64,000 nt of DNA, from contig NADL03000776.1 of assembly GCA_002205965.3 (NCBI GenBank), forward strand, positions 186,001-250,000. The letters are read 5' to 3'. Shown one piece after another: positions 1 through 11,249 of the stretch (within the stretch, counting starts at the first letter, position 1; each line of letters starts with the position of its first letter). The notes beneath the pieces are model-generated. The model did not search any database and was not told the origin of the DNA. It saw only the letters and a program-made list of their open reading frames with translations. This DNA comes from Kappaphycus alvarezii (Eukaryota > Rhodophyta > Florideophyceae > Gigartinales > Solieriaceae). A program made the translations under genes and the position numbers.

Positions 1-1639
1 TAATTATGAAATTAAGTTTTATACCAAATGCATCTGATTTTGCAAAATTCAAAGAGGTTCAAAAACTGAGAATTTTTTTTGATATCGATATAGGGAAAAA
101 ATAGTTTTTTATCATTCATTCAAGCCTTTGCAATTCCATCTGTGAACGTTGCGAGAAGTTATTCTGAAGAAAATTTACTACCAGTATCTGCTGTTAGTTT
201 CGGAGAAATTTTTAATTTTCAACAACACCAAAATGAGTCAAATCACTTTTTAAAAGCAAGAATTCCGTATATCACCAAGCGAAAGACGTACCATCTATCG
301 AAAAAAGCTGACGTCTGCAATAGAAGCCCTCCATTTACGGATTACAGTCAAATAAATGAAATTATTAATTATTGCAGATAGGTTACGAATTTTAGAAGAG
401 GCTTACGAAATAATGGTCATTCTGCTGATTATTTCTATAATAATGAAGGTTAAAAGTGTGCATATCTTTACATGATCATTAAATGTCATCATATATCTCT
501 GCAACTGATATTTATGTTTAAGTAGGTGCAGAATTACATCAAATTTAAGATACCAGCGGTTCAACTTTCTGCCTCAAGTAACTCAATCTATTCGGCCTTT
601 TGAAAAATATATCTAGGACTATTTTGGAATAGACAAAAATTGAAAAATCTACCTAATACTATTTTTCGTTAATAATGAAACTTATCACAGCAGCTGATTT
701 TTTTGTGAAATAGAGGCTTTTTTATGTGTATTCATACTTTATGTAGTTTTATATCTCCTTAAAATATCTATCTGGCGAAAGCTAAACAAAGATATAAAAC
801 GCCTACCCACCTTCAAAATTTTTTCAAGGAAAACTCAAAATTCCAACACCTTTTACTACCCAGATTTTTATAATACTAAGAGGCAAAAAATTTGCTTGAA
901 TAATGTTCATTCAAGTTTTACCTAGTAATGTTAATTAATGAACTCAATGAATAATACGTGGCTATATATTTAAACAAATAACTTTTATTTAATTTTTAAC
1001 TTCTATTTTGTTTATCGGAAGGGATTTTCGATGATATATGGGTCTAGAAAATTTCGATTCTATAAATAAACAGTTCACTACCCTTGACGTATCCAAAATC
1101 AGTAATTCGCCTATCAGAACAAGATTAAAACATTTATCTATTAATTTTATTAAAATTCATCTTGAGAAATATCAAAATAATCTTGTTTAAAATACTAAAT
1201 TCAATTTACTTGATCGATACAAAGAAACAATGTTTTTACTAATAACTTTAGAGAAATATATTTTCTAAACTTAAAGCGACTGGGATACATGACTTTGGAC
1301 AGCTGTGATGATCTTTTGGCTAATTCTGATGTTTGTATTTTTATAGTCCGCATGACTCTCTATATTAAGTTTTTCTCCATCAAAGTGACTTAGATCCTCA
1401 TGTAGAACATTTAAAGTTCAGTAGAAGTATTTACGTGAATTTTAGTTACCGATTCTGCATAGAATTCAAAGAAGAACCCACTGTAGCTCTAAATTTTCTT
1501 AGCTATATCATTATCAGATTTTTCCTCCCGGTGGGATTTAACAACCCGAATTGATCAGAAGGAATATGGTAAGTTTTGTACGGTACTTACTCAGAGGCAC
1601 ACTGCCGGGGCTGTAATGTCCAACACAGCCTTTCTGCTG
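1..1639. other. AT-rich stretch without recognisable genes
   Basis: This is AT-rich DNA with frequent stops in all frames. The longest open frame (142-381, +, 79 codons) has no motif I recognise and a composition like its surroundings. I see no repeats shared with the rest of the window. Confidence 0.5.
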
Positions 1640-1755
1640 GGGGACCTTCAGCCTGCATTTTAGGGTAATTGCAGAGGTATTACTGGCAACCTGTCGGATA
1701 TCCCGGGCCACAACCGACCATATCTTTCAAATATTAAATCACCCCACATTTCCCC
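1640..1755 (-). repeat. TIR-type repeat end, variant 2
   Basis: About 115 bp recurs at 17175-17266 (-) and 45884-45960 (+). Read on the minus strand it begins GGGGGAAATGTGGGGTGA, continues TTTAATATTTGAAAGATATG and then a GGCCCGG block. The terminal GGGG-AA-GTKKGGGTG-TTTA pattern is shared with the other TIR ends in this window, so it is probably one end of a short DNA transposon or MITE. I cannot place its partner end with confidence. Confidence 0.55.
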
Positions 1756-1769
1756 CATCACAACGAATA

Positions 1770-3450
1770 TGTTTACAGATTATATATATTTTTTCTCTTC
1801 CTTTTTCAAATATAATGGTACTCTCAAGGTCTGTCTGAGATCTACGAAAGAGTCAGAAATGAAGATATGTGCACACAAATTTTATTGTCTCCATGGTTTA
1901 CTTAAAAGTATTTACCTGCTTGGAGGAACTTGTTTAACTCGACTATTATCATATTTCAGAAGAATTCACATTCGAAAAATGAGATGGATAAAAACAATTT
2001 TAAGGCATGGTAAATAACATACAACTGCTTTATTACACTGCATACTACTATTTGAAGATGAAATAGGATCGACATGGGGTAGCAAATGGCATCGAAAATG
2101 ATATTTTGACCACTCGAAATCCATTCGAGTTCCACTCTTCTAGGGAGAATTTGTAGTATTGAAAGTAAAAACAAATAAAATGCAAAATGTTCAAATTAGA
2201 CTGAGATAATTCTATAAAAAAATTGCACGTACCTTTACTTGTTGTAAATAAAGGAGAAAATGAATTGGAACTTACCAGGTGCTATCACTCCGTACCTTTT
2301 ATTTTTCAATGTTTCTACTGTAGGGTAATTTATATTTTTTAAGGTGTTCCTAACTTGTCTAGTTCCCTCTCATGACTCTAGTCCTGTAGATTTAATTCTT
2401 CATCCAATTGCTTCAAAATTAATGCCACAACTTTTGTTTGAAATACTACAAAGTAGAGTAATTCAGATAGGAAACAATTATATATGCTAACTAGAAGTCG
2501 TGTCGTACTCTACATTACATTCGTGTTGATTTTTATCGTGATTCAGAAAATCTCAGCGAAGCCATCGATCATGATTATATTAAAAGTTGAGGATAGAAAA
2601 CAAAAAAAGTCAAGAGAATTCATGAAAAATTTTGGTTTGATAATTCTCTAGCTTAAAAAATGCGCTGTGTTAAACATCTATTTATTTATTTTATTTGTTG
2701 GCTTTATTGGCTCTTTTTAGCTCTTTATTACTCTTTACGCTAAAAAGTTCGTTGTTTATATGCAACAGAATACATTTTCATGTCTTTGGAGTCCTTTATT
2801 ACATCTATTTTACCAGGAGTTCCAGAGAGCCTAATGACATTTAATAATTGTAGCGTACTATTCAATAGTTAACTTTATAAATAACCTGATTGATTAAATT
2901 AACAATTAAAAGCTTCCATTTAACTTTATTTGCGTAAGTATAGAAAGATACAGAAAAAACGTTTATCTGAAGAGGGTTATCAGGCGAACAAAAATCAAGT
3001 GTATATGAATACAGGTCGAGAAAAATTATGTTCATTAAAATAGGATAATTATCAACCCTCAGCCTCCTTCTTTTTGAAGAAAGATGGATCGGGTCGGGAA
3101 CTTTGCTGAGCGGTTGATGTTGCGGGATTGGCTTCCCAGAAATTACTCGTCAATCTAAAATTATGACCTTAAGTACAACCTACAACTACTCGCCATCTCA
3201 CTTCGTCTATTAAGAAAATCCCAGAATCTGGACCATTTTGGCAGGTTGAAATATATTTGCCCAGTAATAACGTTCAGTGGGTGCATTTTAGAACTGCTTC
3301 CAAAGCTTCCAAATTTTCTTGAAACAAGTTGGCCCAATACATACATTAGTACAGTACCTTATTTTTTACCAACCCATCGGAACATAATTCTTTTGTTCCA
3401 TAATAAAAGACTCAAACTGTCGTAAAAATTATAGAATGTGGTAATAGTTC
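1770..3450. other. no recognisable gene
   Basis: AT-rich sequence. The short ORFs here (60-80 codons) overlap on both strands and contain no known motif. I see nothing supportable. Confidence 0.45.
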
Positions 3451-3452
3451 TG

Positions 3453-3770
3453 AGATGCAGCCGAAGTATGCGGGTTGGCACGTAGTTGTAACTATAATCC
3501 TCATATACATTATAGAATAAGGATTCACTTCCCTAATGAAGCCAGAAGATGCAGCCGGACAAACTGTAATCGTATATAGACTTCTCACACGTATTCTTGA
3601 ACCATATACTTGTTTCGAGATGCAGCCGGACAATCCTTAATCATAAATAGACTCTTCATACGTATTATAGAATTATATATCTGCTATGGAATGCTGCCGT
3701 GCAAACCGTAATCATAACCAGACTCTTCGTACGTATCATAGAATCACATATCTGTTACCGGATGCTGCCA
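3453..3770. repeat. 71-bp degenerate tandem repeat, about 3-4 units
   Basis: Units begin with AGATGCAGCCGG or a close variant at 3547, 3618, 3689 and 3760, which is exactly 71 bp apart each time. Each unit carries the same internal order: a GTAATCATA block, AGACTCTTCATACGTAT, then ATAGAATCATATATCTG. A more diverged first unit starts at 3453. Short ORFs that run through it are by-products of the repeat. It is a minisatellite, with no sign of function. Confidence 0.8.
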
Positions 3771-4522
3771 AGAATAGAACGCACAGATTCAGCCATGGAG
3801 TGCAGCAGTAGAATGCACCCGGCGTATGCAGCCATCCATTTACTGTACCTAGAGAGAACCGAGTTGTTTAATCGTGATATTGATTCCCAGACCCGACTCC
3901 TACCGTTCGAACGCAAGTCCAGTAAGAAGTACATTAAGAAGTACAGTACGAAGTAAAGTACGAATTACACTTCCACACCTTACAGTCGTACGGTATAGTA
4001 CGTGGACACCACCGCACCAAATGTTTCTACGCTTTGCTATACCACGTGTATATCACATGCATTTTGTTTGGTTTAACCCATCTCTCCTCCAATAAGCACC
4101 CTTGATCATATTCCTTATGTATTTATCGGAATGCTTATTTTCAAAACATTACTGCGGCTGGAAGTTGACCAATTAACAGTCATTTCCGCCCTTGGAGTCT
4201 TTTCTCTCTTTAATCTCTTTCCCAGATTCCGTTTCCCAGAATCATTCGGCACAATATTGATCAACCAGTTTCTAACCATAGTTAGCCATAATACTTTTTT
4301 TGAATCCTAATTTTCTCAGAATGGTAGACTTCTCGTTCATCAGTGATCACTTCTTCCGCTGCTTCGATCGTATCATCATTCAAGGCCTTAAAACTGGGTT
4401 TAGCTCTTCCCGAAGACGTATTATTATTTTTGACCACAGTACTTTTAAAAACACATACACTCAACTCTCCTCCGGTCTTAATGCTCTGGGTTTCTAAATT
4501 TCGTTAATGTTTCACTATTTTC

Positions 4523-5208
4523 CTACTGTATACATTGAGATATATACTTTTTCGTGCTTTTATTGTTGTATTTGATTGATGAATTTGACTTCAAAGGATT
4601 AGAATCGTGTCGCATATTTTCTTGGGACTGGTCAAGGTGACAGTACTTTTTCAAAGTATTGAGCGAGTCCTCATTTAGGGAAACACCTTTTCCGTATATG
4701 TCAAGGACATAAAATCCTCCATGTCTCGAAGCAGCTGCAATATTACAGTCACCTCCCATTATATTGCATTTTCCACCAACAAATTGGACACTGATTTCAT
4801 TTTTAACATTTTTCGGACAGAAAGTAAGAAGAAAACAAAGCTAGAAACGTGAAGGACATTCATGAGCTTGCAATGCTTTTTGACACAATTCACACATAAT
4901 GTTAAGTGGACGGTCCCAGTTCCGGCTATATTCTCCCAATGCTTCGTTCCCGTCTCAACATGTCTGTTCGAGATTTCATTATAGTCCGAAAGAGGGCCTT
5001 TATAGTACGTCATGTGATCTGAGCATCCTGAGCCGATAAGCCAGGTACTTGAATTTACCGGTACATTTGATTTATCAAATTTGTTCAATAGGCATGGTGA
5101 TTCTGAATGCTCTTCCAAATATATTTCAGTCTTATTGTGGCGTTTGACACATTGATGTCGGAGGATAAAATTTTTGGATTCGAGTATGTCAAAAGACGTC
5201 TGTTGCAT
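4523..5208 (-). pseudogene. Ty1/copia retrotransposon remnant (protease and GAG-pre-integrase part)
   Basis: The minus-strand frame 5208-4759 has the copia protease layout: a TWLIGSGCSDHMT stretch (family form WLxDSGASxHMT, so the catalytic Asp-Ser-Gly-Ala is degraded to G-S-G-C), then a GTG glycine pair, then NVLHVS and LLSVRKM. The next frame (4759-4523) continues with GGDCNIAAASRHGGFYVLD, typical of the stretch before the GAG-pre-integrase WHRRLGH motif, which I do not find. The catalytic residue change, the frame break at 4759 and the absence of integrase and RT show it is dead. It is unrelated to the gypsy elements elsewhere in the window. Confidence 0.75.
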
Positions 5209-5794
5209 GAAGAGAAATGCAGATTAATGAAATTCGAGAAACCACTAATCAATTCTGGTATGTCTTTACTGTGAAACTTCCCTGAGGATTGTCGCGCTTC
5301 TTCTGTAAAATGTACAGATTCTGGCGACAGTGCTCATACCTCTTCCGGATACTAGGCAAAGGATGTAAATGAGAGACTTTTGAAACCACTGAATCGCCTC
5401 ACAGAAAAGAAGCCTAAGAAACCAGCTGCAATGGTTGCCCAAGAGAATACAGAACCGGAGGCTAATGAAGCCGATCTCGTTTACCGTCCTGTACACTTGT
5501 GCACGGCATACACCTATGCCATCCTGAACACGTGTACAAAGCATACACTTTTGCCGACATGCACATTTGTATTCTTCACCCATTTTCAGTACGTGAACCT
5601 ACGTAAAATCACTCCGTAACAACATTTTGCCCTCTGAATTTTGCTTATAATGAACCCACTTGTCCCTATTTTTCCTTTTAACAATTAAAAGCAGGCAAGA
5701 AACACTTTTCGTCTGACACGTGAACTTATTCTGTCAGTAGAGATCTTTGAGAGATTATCTATCGGTGCGACTGGAAATTGATCCTCGCACCAAA

Positions 5795-6011
5795 TTAACA
5801 ACATCTTTCTATCTTCTCGTCTGCCTCCTCTTCCTCTACCCCCTCGTCTGCCTCCTCGAAGCAGTGCCCACTCCCGACCGCGTTCCCGGTTCATTCTTCT
5901 ACAATAATCATTACAGTCAGTTGGTCCATTTCCCATCAAGGTCAGGGCGTTTAGAGGGTGGCGGGCTCTAGATGACTTAGCGATGGCGAGGGACGGGCGG
6001 AGTCTGGTCAT
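5795..6011 (-). pseudogene. acidic-protein gene family, copy a (frameshifted)
   Basis: Starting at ATG 6011, the frame gives the family N-terminus: MTRLRPSLAIAKSS, PLNALTLMGNGPTD, then DYCRR and RERGREW. After that the frame slips by one base. The alternative frame continues CFEEADEGVEEEEADEK and stops at 5795, so this copy keeps the start of the acidic tract but lacks the second half (WEPLVY and beyond). It shares N-terminus and promoter with the copies at 43889-44371 and 59198-59799. Unlike those it has no LTR beside it. Function unknown. Confidence 0.65.
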
Positions 6012-6085
6012 GTTGAGGGCAAATGGGTGGGGAGCCGATCAGGTGGTTGATTGCGCTGGTTTTACTTCAACGTTTTTAGTGAAAA

Positions 6086-6095
6086 ACTTTAAATA
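6086..6095 (-). promoter_or_regulatory. TATA-like box of acidic-protein gene copy a
   Basis: TATTTAAAGT on the minus strand, 75 bp upstream of the ATG at 6011. The equivalent boxes in the other copies (44446-44455 and 59875-59884) have nearly the same spacing. The sequence between box and start is also alignable (a CGTTGAGG-type block, then CTCAACATG). Confidence 0.55.
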
Positions 6096-6109
6096 GTGCG
6101 ATGTTTTCG

Positions 6110-6510
6110 AAACGTTTCACGGCGTTTGAGGACATATAAATTCGAGGCAATACCGCAACTCTGAGTTTGCGCGCAATCAAGACAAAATTAAAAATTCTGC
6201 TTGACAAAATATCGGAACTGAATTTAGAGGACGAAGCGGATCATGAGTCGAAAGCTTTTTTTTGAAAAGGGAGTACAGAAATCCTCAGAAAATGAATTTA
6301 AAATGGAGTTCTAAAGTGAATTTAGATTCGTATCGGAAAATAAGTTTCAGGATTTTGTCCCTAAAAGAAAAAAGGTGGGAAGATTTGTTTTGAAAAATCA
6401 GAGTTCAGGGATAAAGAAGACAGAAGTTTGTGGAACGGACCGCTTTCCTGTGGAACGGACCGCTTTCCTATGGAACGGACCGTTTTCATAACCACGGATG
6501 GCACAGGAAA
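6110..6510 (+). repeat. upstream repeat shared with 44460-44850
   Basis: About 400 bp upstream of acidic-gene copy a is alignable with the same position upstream of copy c. On the plus strand it can be read as a short peptide-like stretch (DKISELNLEDEAD) at about 6200-6260, conserved in copy c as DEISELNLEDEADDESK. A third, inverted version lies at about 7085-7215. Near its right end the 18-bp phrase GTGGAACGGACCGCTTTC is repeated in tandem (about 6430-6480). It may be a divergent coding exon or a noncoding part of the same mobile unit. Confidence 0.55.
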
Positions 6511-7084
6511 GAATAGCGACGGAGTTAGACAAGCATATCCCATGTTCAGAAAGCGGCATAACGACGATACTCTGGTTGGCAGGAGGTCGATTATTTTCAG
6601 CCTCGAGAAGCTTCGAACTCACTATGCGCATCCACTGAAACGATGGCGTATTCTTTATATTCACTTCTGCTACAGACCAGTTTCTGGGCTTTTATAAAAC
6701 TCAAACAAAATTTTTTCAACTGAATGAATACAGCCAAACGCTCTGATTCAATTATTATAAAATTGGACTGCTATGCAACACCTTAGTTCCGTCAACTATT
6801 TGTTCATAGAATTTAAAGCAACAGTTAAGGACTATGAACAGCCAAATGTAAAGAATCTCTTAAATCAATTGAAATATTTTGTTGGCGTTAAGTCATTAAG
6901 AAAAGTTTTCTACCTAAAAGGAGTAAAAATAAGATTAGGCCGAGGTACGGAGGGGGGTGTAAATAATTTTGCGCCAGTCGTCTTGCACTGCATCAAAGAG
7001 AAAGTTATTGAATCCCTTGCTTGTACGTAGCATGGGAGGTTGGTTTAAATTCTATTTTCAAAACGAACTCATCGAAGTATTTCC

Positions 7085-7260
7085 ATTTTTGAATCCAGAT
7101 TCACTCTCTGGCTCCATTTTCTATTTTATTTTGAATATTCAGTCCTCTCCTTTAGACGAGAAAAATTCCGACTCCTGATCCGCTTCGTCCTCCAAACTCA
7201 GCTATAATATTCTATCAGGCATATTCTCCCCGTAATTTATTCAAATTCAAAGCCGAAGAA
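7085..7260 (-). repeat. inverted partial copy of the 6110-6510 repeat
   Basis: The minus strand reads LSLEDEADQES followed by a diverged tail resembling the 6270-6340 region. With 6110-6510 it makes a long, imperfect inverted pair around a centre near 6.7 kb. No intact reading frame. Confidence 0.45.
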
Positions 7261-7374
7261 TCGCCTCGAATTTTTTAATTTCTACCACGGCCATGAAAAT
7301 TATCGAAGACGGGCCCTTATTGAAGTTTCTTTAGATACGTCCTTGAACCATCTCTACTACCTTCAACCAAGCCA

Positions 7375-8063
7375 TCAGCTCACCTGCACACCAGTCATTT
7401 GTCTAATAACATGACCCACCTCCGCCCATACCTCACCATCGGGAAACCAATCATATTCCCGCGTGGAATCAACGGCCTGGATTTTATGGCCAATGGGCGA
7501 CCAGCTACGAGAATTTCTGAAGAAGAATGGACATGTATCTTTTAGAAAGGCGCACTGGGAATGAGGTTGAGTATCGTGAAAGTTTGAATATTCAGTATAA
7601 AATTCCATTTTAGGGGTAAGAGAGAAGAGGGGCCCTACTTCAGTACAAAACATGACTTTCAGAGCTCATGTCTGTATAGTTCTCTGCGATTTGTCTCGAT
7701 AGCACTTAGCTGCTGGACAAAAGAGCTGATGCAGTTCTGCATTTGGAATGGTCCATTTACGAGAGGCCATGTGTTCATATGCCAAAAGTAAAATAACCAA
7801 ATATTTCTCCTCTGGATATACGGCGGAGGCCGGTTTGTGATGGCCGAAGAGACCCGTATATATCAAATACGATTTGATGAATGTCTACGTCCAGGCCATT
7901 TCATAGGGCTTGGTACCGTCCCTTCTTTTCTTCTTCCGCTTGTGAGAGGAGCGAGGACGGAGCGTTGGACGAGGATGGAATGTGAAGTGTATAATGCTGG
8001 CTGACTATGGTCACATCGTAACCTTGTGCCCAGGGAGCGAATTGCAGGGTAGATGTGTCCCAT
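7375..8063 (-). other. unassigned overlapping minus-strand ORFs
   Basis: Three short minus-strand frames lie head to tail (8063-7863, 7866-7666, 7653-7375; 66, 66 and 92 codons). They are less AT-rich than the flanks and almost abut with frame changes, as a decayed gene would. I recognise no motif. The last one contains an acidic aromatic stretch (REYDWFPDGEVWAEVG). Confidence 0.2.
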
Positions 8064-8490
8064 TGTTTAGCGATATTTGTTACTCTCCTCGCAGTTTCAA
8101 GAATCTGATTGAAATTGTGGTTCGTTGCGGAAATATGAAGACAGTGCTACTGGGGACCGTTGAATATTTCCATGTGTCAGTAGGGAGCAACTTACATCGT
8201 TGGGGAGAGACGGGGGGTTCATTTTCTGTAACAAATATGTCTGCTTAAATACGGTTAATTTGTGTGGCGGTGTACATTACACCACCGCAACTTACTCCTT
8301 GGGATTGCTGAGGAAATAATATGGAGTACGCAGTCGTGAACTGGACTTAATAATAAAATGGGGGTAGACATGGTTTTCTGCGACCACAAGGAAGAAAAGG
8401 CCTTGGCACGTCGGATCAGCCTTTCCTCCCAAAAGTTAAATTCCTTCTGGGTCTCTCGAACCCAATCCTTGTGCTTGGGGTCTATCCTTC

Positions 8491-8859
8491 TTATTTCCAG
8501 ACAGGTAAAAATATAATGAGGGCCTCAATTTCGGCCTCATAGCTTTTTGGTTCTACCCTTTTTACACTAATTACACCTGCAACATCATCACCAAAGCTCT
8601 TTCCTTGTCTTCGGTGTTCTCCTAAGCGAGAAAGGAATTCTGAAGGTTTCTTTTCCCGTCTAGGTCTGTAAAATATCTCAAATCTGTACTCCGCGAAAAG
8701 ATCGATCCATCTCACCAAACGTTGGTGCACATCCTTCTTCTGAAATAATGTTCTGAGAGCCTGGTGGTCAGTCACTAGAATGAACTTTTCGAGCGATAAA
8801 AGATATAAACTAAATTTCTTCAATGCAAAAACGACCGCCAGTGCCGCTTTTTCGCACAC
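8491..8859 (-). pseudogene. RNase H domain of gypsy element 3
   Basis: A 122-codon open frame aligns along its length with copies 1 and 2: CEKAALAVVFALKKF, then TDHQALRTLFQKKDVHQRL, then YRPRREKKPSEFLSRL. In the usual family form the last block is GxxNxxADxLSR; here the N-x-x-A-D residues are lost. This is a fragment of a dead polyprotein, not a separate gene. The first RNase H aspartate lies in the adjoining frame at 8883-9095. Confidence 0.8.
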
Positions 8860-8882
8860 AGATTATATTTTATCCACCTCTT

Positions 8883-9470
8883 TCAATGTTCTACTAGCAA
8901 ACTGGACCCCGTAAAGTCCACCTGTTTCATCGTTTTGGACAAAATGGCCCCAAGTGTATAATCTGATGCATCCGTTTCTACTATAAATGAAACTTTGAAA
9001 TCAGGATAAATAAGGACCGGAATGCCGCAAAAAGTTTCCTTGAGATCCTCGAAGGCCAGTTGCATCTCCTGGTTCCATAGTAATTTTCCGTTCATTGACG
9101 TGCCACAATGAAGCGGGCCGCTATTTCAGCGAAATTCATAACATAGCTCCTGTAGTACGTGGCGAGGCCAAGAAAACTTCTTAATCACTTCTTTGAAGCT
9201 GGCCGGGGTGCCAGCGTTCTTAATTCTTTGAGAGGTAGTCGGTGAGTTCATGAGACCAAAAGGAATCACTTCGAATCTGAAAGTCCCTAATTTACACGTG
9301 AATTTCGTCTTTTCTTGAATTCTTTCTCTAAATGAATATAGAAGTAGCCAGTATAAAGGTCGATCGTTTTGAAATATTTCTAATCTTTCATGTCTTCGAG
9401 AATTTCCTAATGTTCGGAATTTAGAACAGATCATGTATCATCTTCTCGTTTAATAACCTGTAATCAACGC
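8883..9470 (-). pseudogene. reverse transcriptase part of gypsy element 3, catalytic core deleted
   Basis: The frame at 9434-9126 has KTKFTCKLGTFRFEVIPFGL and MNSPTTSQRI (RT motif region FxVMPFGLxNAPATFQ). It then jumps straight to PASFKEV, which in copies 1 and 2 lies roughly 90 codons further on. The segment with the YIDD catalytic motif and the thumb is therefore missing. The frame at 9095-8883 holds the connection and the start of RNase H (PVLIYPDF, VETDAS). Even with frames repaired this copy could not have polymerase activity. Confidence 0.75.
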
Positions 9471-9639
9471 AGAATATTGTTTCCATCCTTCTTGGTCGCG
9501 ATCACAACTTCGAACGACCATGAAGAAGAAGTGGGTATTATGATACCATTTTAGCATCTTTTTGACCTTCTCTTCGACAGGCTGATCCCACTTTAGCGGC
9601 TAGAGGAATGCAATATCTTTTCTGGTTCTTAAAGCTCAA

Positions 9640-10147
9640 AGGTGTGCTTTACAGGAACATATGCTTGACGTAAGTCTGAAAAATCCCCTGCAATGACTCC
9701 TGAAGATAAAACATTCTCAAAAACCTGCTTGTCTGCTAGAGAAAGGAGATTAAAATCCTTTCCTTCGGTTTCTCCTGTTCTTTTTTCTCTTTCTGTTCGA
9801 ATTTGTTTGCAAAGAGCTCCTTTCTATACTCCCATGAAGCCAATTTATTCCTTCAACCTCTCATTTATTACATTTTCATTCCGGTTTCCAGGCGCGCATG
9901 TCGCGATGTATTCAAGTTTTCTCTCATCACCGCAGTCTCTGTCATCATCCGTGTCGAAGCCTGAACTGTCTCACGCGAAATTCCGGATATCTTCTTCCAA
10001 GTTGGCCAAGAGATCATTTCGATCCTCAGTTCCCTAATCTTCACTTCCGTAACTGGATGCGTCGTTTTCACTGTTCTTCCCACTTAAATTCCCCAAACAA
10101 CCGCTCCTGTGGAAGTTGAGTGGCATCCGGGCCTCCATTTTATCTGC
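9640..10147 (-). pseudogene. protease-RT linker region of gypsy element 3
   Basis: Near 9640-9720 the minus strand encodes SDLRQAYVPVKHTFEL, matching SDLRQASVPVTHSFEL in copies 1 and 2 just before RT. The region between it and the protease has an acidic composition like the linker in the intact copies but is broken by frameshifts. The plus-strand ORFs here are shadows of this coding sequence. Confidence 0.6.
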
Positions 10148-10651
10148 TTAAATTGAAACACTTTCATTACCTAGATCTATGCATGTTTCTAATTCTTCCA
10201 TCTTTGGGCAGCCGGCAATTAAATAAAATGGAATTTCAGGCATGACAAGGGAATGCAAATTGAATTTTAGATCTGCGAAAAATCCGACAACATGTTCGAC
10301 AGTGCCCATACATTGAGAGACGGTCCCATCACCGACAATTTTATCCCTTGTAGCAATAGTGTTGAGGCCAATATGATTCACCAAGCTCCCTGAGATCAAG
10401 TTCGGAACAGCCCCAAAATCGAACAATCTTTAAGCTTTGGTTCCTAAAACCTTGACCGGAACTAGTTTAAGACGTCTTTGAGTGGTGGAGGCGGAGTAAA
10501 GCATTACTCTCTCCCTGCCTGTAGACTTAATATTTTTCTTCATTTCTTTCCTCGCGCCATCCACATCCCCTCTTAACAGTTGGCCAAATATAATCCCCGT
10601 TGGCGCTGCCGCAAGTTCGGCCACCAAGTTGTATTTTTTTTCACATAACAT
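10148..10651 (-). pseudogene. aspartic protease part of gypsy element 3
   Basis: The frame at 10426-10148 reads FDFGAVPNLIS where copies 1 and 2 have FDSGAVPNLIS, so the catalytic D-S-G-A is changed to D-F-G-A. It continues DGTVSQCMGTV and GCPKMEELETCIDLGN. The last stretch is useful because it shows the undamaged frame at a point where both younger copies are broken. The frame at 10651-10430 carries the preceding spacer (GIIFGQLLRGDVDGARKE). Confidence 0.8.
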
Positions 10652-10822
10652 AGGACATCTTTAGATACGAACTTTCTTTTCTTTCGCTTCTTCGTTTCCT
10701 GCATTTCACGGCCTCCGGTCCTGGTGCGGGGTTCTACGGGGGCTAGAATATACTCCGTAACATCCTTCCCCAAACTTTGTTTTTTCCCTAGAACTTTGTC
10801 TCCCGCATCTTTTTTGTCATTT

Positions 10823-11249
10823 TTACTTGGCTAAATTCGTATTTACTTGGCTAAATTTTTCGGCGAATGACACGTTGCCGACACTTTCCTGGCTTTGCTC
10901 CATCCTGCTCTGCAACTTTTTCAGCTCCGTACCCGACTCGGTCCGTTTCCCCCAGATATTTGACCGACGGCCATCCTTCGGCCAGCAGTCACTCTTATGG
11001 TGACCATAACGGCCGCAATTTGCACAACGAGTATTTCTATGTGGATTCTCAGGACACCTATTTGCAAGGTTTCCAAATCGTGGCAGTAGGAACAGACTTT
11101 TCTTCCTTGGGGACACCAGCCTGGTTCTCCTTGATGGTAAGAGTAAGGCTCTCCAACTGTGAATTCATCATGTCAAGGAAATTATCTAACCGTGTTTCTA
11201 GACGTTCTCCCAATTTTTTAACATCGCTCTTGACAGATTCCAAGGCCAC
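10823..11249 (-). pseudogene. C-terminal gag of element 3 with CCHC knuckles
   Basis: The frame at 11116-10823 has the end of the first zinc knuckle (FGNLANRCPENPHRNTRC; its first cysteines are lost or out of frame) and a complete second knuckle, CANCGRYGHHKSDC (C-x2-C-x4-H-x4-C). The upstream frame 11249-11058 is a helical, heptad-like stretch (VKKLGERLETRLDNFLDMMN), also present in copies 1 and 2. These knuckles bind RNA in Gag. Confidence 0.75.

Noticed and set aside
3453..3770. Regularly spaced repeats, possible CRISPR array
   Set aside because: The whole 71-bp unit is repeated with no unique spacers, and the DNA is eukaryotic.
9693..10037. 114-codon plus-strand ORF
   Set aside because: Antisense to the protease-RT linker of decayed element 3.
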